DNA from: JACJXF01 sp964349045
GTDB taxonomy: Bacteria; Bacteroidota; Bacteroidia; Bacteroidales; GCA-2748055
Direction: 5' to 3'
DNA length: 20,860 nt
NCBI GenBank assembly: GCA_964349045.1
Contig: CAYGFI010000081.1
Coordinates: 1-20,860 of the forward strand
Shown: in pieces, positions 15,418 through 20,860 of the stretch
Position numbering within the stretch: position 1 is the stretch's first letter
Layout of the letters: every line of letters starts with the position of its first letter
The notes under the pieces: generated by a model
What the model was told of the DNA's origin: nothing
What the model saw: only the letters and a program-made list of their open reading frames with translations
Database searches by the model: none
Program-made: the position numbers and the translations under genes

Positions 15418-16887
15418 ATGAATCTTACGTTTGACAATATTTTACTAATAGGTTCATTGCTTTTGTTTGTCAGTTTATTGGCCAGCAGAACAACTAAATA
15501 CGGTATCCCGACACTTTTGCTTTTTCTCCTGGTTGGAATGATTGCGGGATCAGAAGGACTGGGAGGCATAAATTTCAATAATCCGGAAATTGCCAAGTTT
15601 ATCGGATCAGTAGCATTAAGTTTTATATTGTTTTCAGGAGGGATTGAAACCAGGTGGGCCGATATCAAACTCGTTTTATGGCATGGAGTTGCATTGTCTA
15701 CCCTCGGTGTGCTTATCACTGCTGTGACGATAGGCGTTCTGTTATCAAGCCTTACCGATTTTTCTCTTCTCGAAGGATTATTATTGGGCGCCATTGTCTC
15801 CTCAACTGACGCCGCGGCTGTATTCTCCATATTGAGGTCAAAAAGTATCGGATTAAAAGGGAGGATCAGGCCAATTCTTGAATTGGAAAGTGGAAGTAAT
15901 GATCCTATGGCCTATTTTCTGACCATCATTTTCACCTATTTACTCGTGAACAAAGATGCCAGCTATACCTCCTTAATCCCCATGTTTTTCAGTCAGATGA
16001 TCCTGGGTACAATAATAGGCTATGGTATGGGTATTTTGATGCACAGGGTTATAAACTGGATAAAACTTGAGTTCGAAGGGCTGTATTCGGTTCTCCTGTT
16101 AACATTCGTGTTTTTTATTTTTTCGTTCACGGAATTTATCGGAGGTAATGCGTTTCTGGCAGTATATATCTCGGCATGTGTTCTTGGCAACAGGGATTTC
16201 ATTCATAAAAAGAGTCTTATCAAACATTTTGATGGAAATGCATGGATGATGCAGATTACATTGTTTCTTACCCTGGGACTTCTTGTGTTTCCCAGCCAGA
16301 TCATCCCATACCTTGGCCTGGGTATTTTGATTTCCCTGCTCCTGATTTTTGTTGCAAGACCCATAAGCGTATTTATTTCATTAGTGTTTTTTAAACTGGG
16401 AACACGCAAAAAACTTTTTATATCATGGGTAGGGTTAAGAGGGGCCGTTCCGATCGTATTAGCTACATTCCCACTTACGGCCGGTGTTGATAAAGCAAAT
16501 GCAATATTTAACCTGGTTTTCTTTATTTCCCTCACCTCTGTTTTGATTCAGGGAACAAGCCTTCCCCTGGTTGCCCGATGGCTGAAACTTATCGTGCCGG
16601 TCAGCCTGAAAAAGAAATCTGTATTGGATCTGGAACTGGCATGGAAAACCAAATCTATCTTTCGCACAGTGAAGGTCGAATCAAATTATAGTTGTATCGA
16701 TAAATCCATTGTTGATTTAGGTTTACCTAATAGTATTATCATCGCATTAATTGAAAGAGATAATAAATTTTTTATTTCAGATGGTTCCACTAAATTACTT
16801 AAAGGTGATAGTTTGTATATCATGGCAGATGATCTGAATGCTATCGAAAATTTAAATACTTGTATTGGAAAGCAAATTAACGAATGA
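15418..16887 (+). CDS. CPA1-family K+(Na+)/H+ antiporter, NhaP2-type, with C-terminal RCK_C-like domain
   Basis: A 489-residue inner-membrane monovalent cation/proton antiporter that would exchange cytoplasmic K+ or Na+ for protons, supporting pH and salt balance. About twelve hydrophobic segments cover residues 5-395. The CPA1 family motifs are visible: SSTDAAAVFSIL with D131 and the ion-binding-site pair N161-D162 in ELESGSNDPMA. Residues about 405-480 (VESNYSCIDKSIVDLGL to GDSLYIMADD) resemble a TrkA-C/RCK_C domain, as in NhaP2 (CvrA), where it regulates activity through ligand binding. Length fits full bacterial members, which also have RCK_C. The start ATG follows a candidate -7 box and the gene stands alone between a terminator and a gene-free region. 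Whether K+ or Na+ is the main substrate cannot be read from the sequence. Confidence 0.9.
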   Translation: MNLTFDNILLIGSLLLFVSLLASRTTKYGIPTLLLFLLVGMIAGSEGLGGINFNNPEIAKFIGSVALSFILFSGGIETRWADIKLVLWHGVALSTLGVLITAVTIGVLLSSLTDFSLLEGLLLGAIVSSTDAAAVFSILRSKSIGLKGRIRPILELESGSNDPMAYFLTIIFTYLLVNKDASYTSLIPMFFSQMILGTIIGYGMGILMHRVINWIKLEFEGLYSVLLLTFVFFIFSFTEFIGGNAFLAVYISACVLGNRDFIHKKSLIKHFDGNAWMMQITLFLTLGLLVFPSQIIPYLGLGILISLLLIFVARPISVFISLVFFKLGTRKKLFISWVGLRGAVPIVLATFPLTAGVDKANAIFNLVFFISLTSVLIQGTSLPLVARWLKLIVPVSLKKKSVLDLELAWKTKSIFRTVKVESNYSCIDKSIVDLGLPNSIIIALIERDNKFFISDGSTKLLKGDSLYIMADDLNAIENLNTCIGKQINE

Positions 16888-17220
16888 CATCTCTTCCCCA
16901 TTAATTAAAGTTTTGTAAATCCTGTTTTGTGAATTTCATTACCTTATGGATTATTCATTACCGTACTGGAAACATCCCTAATGGTTCATTACTTCATTGA
17001 ATGGATTCAGTGAATTAATCCGAAGCCGGCAAAAAAGAAAAAAGTATTCGGGTGAAAAAGTAATAATTTCTTCATTAATTAGTTTATTAGTAATAGCTCA
17101 CTTAAATGACTTATTACTTCAGGATTTTTGCGTAGTCATAATTCTAAGTAGTTTTTATGTCAAAAATGATCAATGTTGTCCGGTAAAAAATTGTTGCATC
17201 ACCAAAAGCCTTGTATTTAT

Positions 17221-17368
17221 TTAGTCCCTACGGGACTTTGGGCACTTGGGTTTGCTTTTATTTCTACCCATATTAGATCCCTGACGGGATCGTCCCTTTA
17301 GGGATCCCGCAAGGCGGGAGTAGAGAATCATTTATAGGCAAATCATAAAGTCTCGTAGGGACGAAATC
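17221..17368. repeat. ~150-bp intergenic element with inverted ends and nested palindromes
   Basis: The left end gtccctacgggac (17224-17236) and right end gtctcgtagggac (17350-17362) are near-perfect inverted copies, extended by ttt/aaa on the inner side. Between them lie the palindromes gatccctgacgggatc (17276-17291), tccctttaggga (17293-17304) and tcccgcaaggcggga (17305-17319). I recall similar sequences (ctacccatattagatcc with ccctacggga) as dispersed intergenic repeats in Bacteroidota genomes. With inverted ends and no gene, it could be a non-autonomous mobile element or a REP-type structure. Confidence 0.7.
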
Positions 17369-17554
17369 TAAATTTATCCGGACATCAATGAAAAAAGATA
17401 TATAAGCCTTTTTAGTATGCCGCTAAAGGAACAGCATTGAATTACCGAAAACTGCTACTATACTATTACGGTTACTCCGATGACTTATATGCAAAGCAAC
17501 CCATTCAATAATTTTTGCATCTTGTACTATATCTAATTAAATACACCAATATGA

Positions 17555-17612
17555 AACCCACATGTACTTCGAACACAAACACATACGAATATAATTATGT
17601 GACATGTGGGTT
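17555..17612. repeat. 11-bp perfect inverted repeat with 36-bp loop upstream of lipoprotein gene
   Basis: aacccacatgt (17555-17565) and acatgtgggtt (17602-17612) are exact inverse copies. Within the loop, cacata and tatgtg form a second nested pair. The structure ends 33 bp before the lipoprotein ATG and has no T-tract, so an operator, an mRNA leader hairpin or a repeat remnant are all possible. Confidence 0.5.
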
Positions 17613-17645
17613 CCATCAGGCCATTAAACAATAATTTATATTCTG

Positions 17646-18461
17646 ATGAAAGCTAATTTCATCGTTGCACTGATTTCTGTATTTATGATTATTGTATTTT
17701 CGTGTGATATCGAAAATAATTCCATTCCTTTTAATCTTAATTGCAATCTCTTCAATGCCGGTCTTATTAATTATGATAATGAAATTGTCAATGCTGAAAT
17801 TGCAAAACTGGTGCAGGACTTAAATGCAGCTCCGACAAATGCTGACAAAACCGGGCATTACAAAAACTTTGAAATATTAATTAACCGGATTAACAGGTGT
17901 GAAGATATAACCGCTGAATTACTTGCTTATGCAAGCATTAAAACCAATCCTTTGCAATCAGAAATACTGATCAGAACAGATTCATCCGGAGTATTAATTA
18001 CAAGGATTTTAGATATTCTAACACCGGAAAACAGTAAATTAGAGTTTGCCAATATTCATGAAGATTATTCAGTTGATGAAATAAAACTTCAAAAAACTGA
18101 TTATAAGGGGTGCTTTACCGAAAATCCGAAAGAATCTTTAAAAAGCACAGCTAATAATGTTACAGATACCTTGTTTTATGCAATTGATAATGACTCCCTG
18201 ACCCTGAATGTGATAAAAAATTATAATTGTTGCGGTTTATTAAAAGATTCCGTTGTTATTGAAAATTTGATTGTCAGCATCTATATTTCAGATACATGTG
18301 AGGAGTATTGCGAATGCAGATGCATGTGTGATTTTGATTTTCAATATCAGTTTACTGATTTTTGGCACAGGAACATCCGGTTCAATGTGTATGTAAAGGA
18401 GTTGAATGAAAATTCCTATCTTTTCTGGAAAGGTGTCCTGTTTATTGATGAACATGATTAA
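17646..18461 (+). CDS. Cys-rich lipoprotein of unknown function
   Basis: A 271-residue predicted lipoprotein. The signal peptide ends in VFSC with C20 as the lipidation site, so it should be membrane-anchored outside the cytoplasm. I do not recognise a named family. The C-terminal half resembles a type I have seen in Bacteroidota lipoproteins: NCCG at 194-197, a strand pair, then a cluster C218, C222, C224, C226, C228 in DTCEEYCECRCMCDFDF. The alternating C-x-C-x-C-x-C pattern could bind metal or form disulfides. Residues about 40-100 are predominantly polar and probably helical. It has no Shine-Dalgarno sequence, which is normal for the phylum, and a long-loop inverted repeat lies just upstream. 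Its neighbours (an antiporter and a dehydratase) give no clue to its role. Confidence 0.75.
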   Translation: MKANFIVALISVFMIIVFSCDIENNSIPFNLNCNLFNAGLINYDNEIVNAEIAKLVQDLNAAPTNADKTGHYKNFEILINRINRCEDITAELLAYASIKTNPLQSEILIRTDSSGVLITRILDILTPENSKLEFANIHEDYSVDEIKLQKTDYKGCFTENPKESLKSTANNVTDTLFYAIDNDSLTLNVIKNYNCCGLLKDSVVIENLIVSIYISDTCEEYCECRCMCDFDFQYQFTDFWHRNIRFNVYVKELNENSYLFWKGVLFIDEHD

Positions 18462-18590
18462 TCCGCAATCCGTAATTGTTTAAATTCCGGATAGTGTGGT
18501 CCAAACCTATTCTTAACTATCCTATTATATAACATTACTTCACTTGCTGTTCTCATCATGTTTTTACTGATTTTTGTAAAAAAATCAATC

Positions 18591-20369
18591 ATGGCAAAAA
18601 CCTTTGTTGAGAAAATTCTAAATGCACCCGAAGGTGCCATTGTGTTTCGTAAACCGGATATTCTCCTTACGCACGATAATACCGCGAGTATTTATAAAAC
18701 CTTTCAGAAAATGAAAGGGAATCACGTGATGTATCCCGACCAGCTTCTTATAGTACTGGATCATAATGCCCCTCCCACCAATGCAAAACTGGCAAACGAT
18801 TACCAGGAAATCCGTGATTTTGTTACCCGGCAGGGAATTAAAAATTTTTATGATGCGGGGCGTGGAATATGTCACCAGATTATGTCGTACCACGCGAAAC
18901 CCGGGATGGTTATCGTTGGCAGTGACAGTCACACCTGCACTGCCGGTGCATTTAACTCACTGGCAGCGGGTATTGACCGTACCGAATCGGCAGGAATCTG
19001 GATGCAGGGTGAAACCTGGCTCAGGGTACCGGAAACCATGAAAATCAATCTTTCCGGGAAACTTAAAGCAGGTGTATATGCCAAAGATCTTTCATTATGG
19101 ATTATAGGCATGCTGGGAGCTGAAGGAGCAAATTATATGTCCATAGAATTTCATGGTACCGGAGTTTCCTCCCTCGAAATATCCGACCGTATGACCCTGG
19201 CAAACCTGGCATCTGAAATGGGCGCCAAAAATGCAGTGTTTCCCCCCGACGAAGTTCTGGCCGACTTTTACGGACTGAAGAAAGTGGATGGAATCTGGGC
19301 CGATGCTGATGCCAAATATGCAAAGGAGTTTAGTATTGATCTTGATGATGTTTATCCATTGGTTGCGGCGCCACACAACGTGGAAAATGTTCATTCCGTG
19401 AAGGAAGTGGAAGGAACACCTGTTCAACAGGGACTGATCGGTACCTGCACCAACGGCAGAATTGAAGATCTCAGGATTGCAGCTTCAATTCTCCGGGATA
19501 AAACTGTAAAAGCCGGGTTTCAGTTAAATGTAATTCCAGCTTCCAGGGAAGTATACCTGCAGGCAATGAGGGAAGGTCTGATTGAAATATTGATGAATGC
19601 GGGCGCCAATGTGCTCAGTTCATCCTGTGGACCTTGTCTGGGCACCGGACAGGGCATCCCGGCCGACGGACAAACCGTGATTTCCACGGCAAACCGTAAC
19701 TTCCCGGGGAGAATGGGTAATGAAAAAGCTTCAGTTTATCTTGCCTCTCCGGCAACAGTTGCATGGTCGGCTTTGATGGGAAAAATCACAGATCCCCGGC
19801 TGGAAGGATGTGCAGAGGTTTTCCCTTATACCCGCGGGGAAACCCAGACATTGAAGATCTCCCCTGCCGACAACCGAAAAATCAACAGGGTCTGGAATTA
19901 CAAAGACGCCAACAATATGAACACCGATCAGATGTTTGCCGGAAATCAGACCTACAATGTTTTGAGCTCCGATGCTGCAGCCATTATGCCACATCTTTTC
20001 ATGGGATTTGATCCTAATTTCCATGAAAATGTTGAAGTGGGAGACGTCATCATTGCCGGCGAAAACTTCGGTTGTGGGAGTTCCCGGGAACATCCTTCAG
20101 TGGGATTGGCCTATGCAGGTATAAAGGCTATTATTGTAAAATCGGTAAACCGGATTTTTTACCGTTCTTCCATAAACCAGGGATTGGCGCTAATCGTATT
20201 TCCGGAAGCTGTAGATGCCTATCGTGCCGGAGACGATGTGGATATTGATTTCATCGGGGGAAAACTTATCATTTCAGGTAAATCCTTCAAATTCGAACCG
20301 TTACCGGATAAGTTGATGGAGATTATTAGTAAAAAGGGGTTGGTGAATTGGATTGCAGGCAAAAAATAG
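18591..20369 (+). CDS. Fused LeuC-LeuD-type aconitase-superfamily dehydratase
   Basis: 592 residues. Residues 1 to about 425 match the LeuC/homoaconitase type large subunit: the substrate-site segment GSDSHTCTAG (H114), FPPDE, and three [4Fe-4S] ligands C286 (GTCTNGR) and C346/C349 (SSCGPCLGTGQG). Residues from about 430 match the LeuD-type swivel domain, with NTDQMFAG at 444-451 and the phosphate/carboxylate-binding GENFGCGSSREH at 490-501. In most bacteria and archaea these are two separate proteins, here joined in one chain shorter than classical aconitases (about 750-900 aa). It should interconvert a hydroxy di/tricarboxylate through dehydration and rehydration. 3-isopropylmalate, citrate, homocitrate or citramalate are possible; the specificity loop after NTDQ (GNQTYNV) is not one I can assign. 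I chose the ATG at 18591 (MAKTFVEKIL); an in-frame ATG at 18558 adds a hydrophobic stretch unlike the family. No leu genes are adjacent. Confidence 0.85.
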   Translation: MAKTFVEKILNAPEGAIVFRKPDILLTHDNTASIYKTFQKMKGNHVMYPDQLLIVLDHNAPPTNAKLANDYQEIRDFVTRQGIKNFYDAGRGICHQIMSYHAKPGMVIVGSDSHTCTAGAFNSLAAGIDRTESAGIWMQGETWLRVPETMKINLSGKLKAGVYAKDLSLWIIGMLGAEGANYMSIEFHGTGVSSLEISDRMTLANLASEMGAKNAVFPPDEVLADFYGLKKVDGIWADADAKYAKEFSIDLDDVYPLVAAPHNVENVHSVKEVEGTPVQQGLIGTCTNGRIEDLRIAASILRDKTVKAGFQLNVIPASREVYLQAMREGLIEILMNAGANVLSSSCGPCLGTGQGIPADGQTVISTANRNFPGRMGNEKASVYLASPATVAWSALMGKITDPRLEGCAEVFPYTRGETQTLKISPADNRKINRVWNYKDANNMNTDQMFAGNQTYNVLSSDAAAIMPHLFMGFDPNFHENVEVGDVIIAGENFGCGSSREHPSVGLAYAGIKAIIVKSVNRIFYRSSINQGLALIVFPEAVDAYRAGDDVDIDFIGGKLIISGKSFKFEPLPDKLMEIISKKGLVNWIAGKK

Positions 20370-20415
20370 TTAAGTGCAATGGACATCTGTTTTATTATTG
20401 AGTATTTATGAGAGC

Positions 20416-20554
20416 GATTAAGCGCAGAATCCCGCCTTGCGGGATACGCAAATGACGCAATGCAAACGCGGTTTTAATGAGAAGAATTAAGCGCAGAATC
20501 CGTTTCACGGTTACGCAAATGACGCAATGCAAACGCGGTTTTTAATTGCGTTTT
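20416..20554. repeat. Two tandem ~69-bp repeat units
   Basis: attaagcgcagaatcc starts at 20417 and again at 20486, each followed by a short palindrome (cccgccttgcggga, or ccgtttcacgg) and then by acgcaaatgacgcaatgcaaacgcggttt. The units are near-identical except in the palindrome, which is replaced in the second copy. Confidence 0.8.
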
Positions 20555-20563
20555 TAAAACCGT

Positions 20564-20860
20564 GCCTTGGCGTAGACCGCGGAGCGGGATTCCGCGCTTA
20601 ACTTTTTTGGATGAAGGATTAAGCGCGGAAACCGCAAGCGGTTACGCAAAGACGCAAGGGGGACGCGGTTTTTTTATATTCGTTTTTTTATTGCATTATT
20701 CAAACCGCGCCTTAGCGTAGCCCGCGGAGCGGGATTCCGCGCTTAACTTTTTTGGATGAAGGATTAAGCGCAGAAACCGCATGCGGTTACGCAAAGACGC
20801 AAGGGGAACGCGGTTTTTTTATATTCGTTTTTTTATTGCGTTATTCAAACCGCGCCTTGG
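20564..20860. repeat. 145-bp tandem repeat made of inverted arms, cut by window end
   Basis: gccttggcgtag at 20564, gccttagcgtag at 20709 and gccttgg at 20854 mark a 145-bp period, with two full units and the start of a third. Each unit carries an inverted arm (ccgcggagcgggattccgcg region, ending gcgcttaac), the word ttttttggatgaagga, and a forward arm beginning attaagcgc and ending acgcggttt. Reverse complement of one arm resembles the other, so a unit can fold into a long imperfect hairpin. No open frame of note and no Cas genes. Confidence 0.8.

Larger units (their letters stand above)
16888..17645. other. 758-bp gene-free region
   Basis: No convincing gene on either strand. It holds the ~150-bp element with inverted ends (17221-17368) and a long-loop inverted repeat (17555-17612), described separately. 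A 75-codon open frame at 16997-17224 needs a TTG start, has no recognisable similarity and runs into the repeat element, so I do not call it. Confidence 0.6.

Noticed and set aside
16997..17224. 75-codon open frame after the antiporter
   Set aside because: Needs a TTG start, shows no recognisable domain, has unusual composition and ends inside a repeat element.
18558..18590. Upstream ATG for the dehydratase (adds MFLLIFVKKSI)
   Set aside because: The family begins at MAKTFVEKIL, and a hydrophobic extension makes no sense for a cytoplasmic Fe-S enzyme.
20416..20860. Possible CRISPR array
   Set aside because: Repeats are 69 and 145 bp with internal inverted arms, there are no unique spacers of uniform size, and no cas genes are nearby.

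Overview
The window is about 21 kb of AT-rich DNA (my estimate is under 40% G+C) from a member of the Bacteroidota, most likely an uncultured free-living Bacteroidales/Marinilabiliales-like organism. The evidence is two giant secreted proteins ending in type IX secretion (T9SS) C-terminal sorting domains with the YPNP motif, TAnnTTTG promoter -7 boxes, almost no Shine-Dalgarno sequences, and dispersed palindromic repeats of the kind common in this phylum. All recognised genes are on the plus strand.

Left part (1-4.3 kb): two different AAA ATPases of the DUF4143 type lie one after the other, separated by a palindromic repeat. The second has a perfect 14-bp inverted repeat overlapping its promoter. 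A lipoprotein formylglycine-generating enzyme with both catalytic cysteines follows, then a remnant of an ABC-transporter ATPase that has lost its Walker A region.

Centre (4.7-15.3 kb): two very large exported proteins. The first (1804 aa) is a parallel beta-helix protein with six repeats of about 205 residues, each carrying a calcium-loop-like DxNxxG/S motif, then a dockerin-like module, a cohesin-like module and a T9SS sorting domain. The second (1687 aa) starts with three cohesin-like modules alternating with Ig-like (BIG2-type) modules, then four Cys-containing PKD-like repeats, eight PKD domains and a T9SS sorting domain. Each gene is followed by its own rho-independent terminator. Together they look like a possible cohesin-dockerin surface assembly exported by T9SS, with no recognisable catalytic domain. 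This is the most interesting part of the window.

Right part (15.4-20.4 kb): a CPA1-type cation/proton antiporter of the NhaP2 kind with a C-terminal RCK_C-like domain, a 0.76-kb gene-free region holding a ~150-bp element with inverted ends, a Cys-rich lipoprotein of unknown function, and a single-chain aconitase-superfamily dehydratase made of fused LeuC-like and LeuD-like parts. The last 450 bp is a nest of tandem and inverted repeats (69-bp and 145-bp periods) that runs off the window edge.
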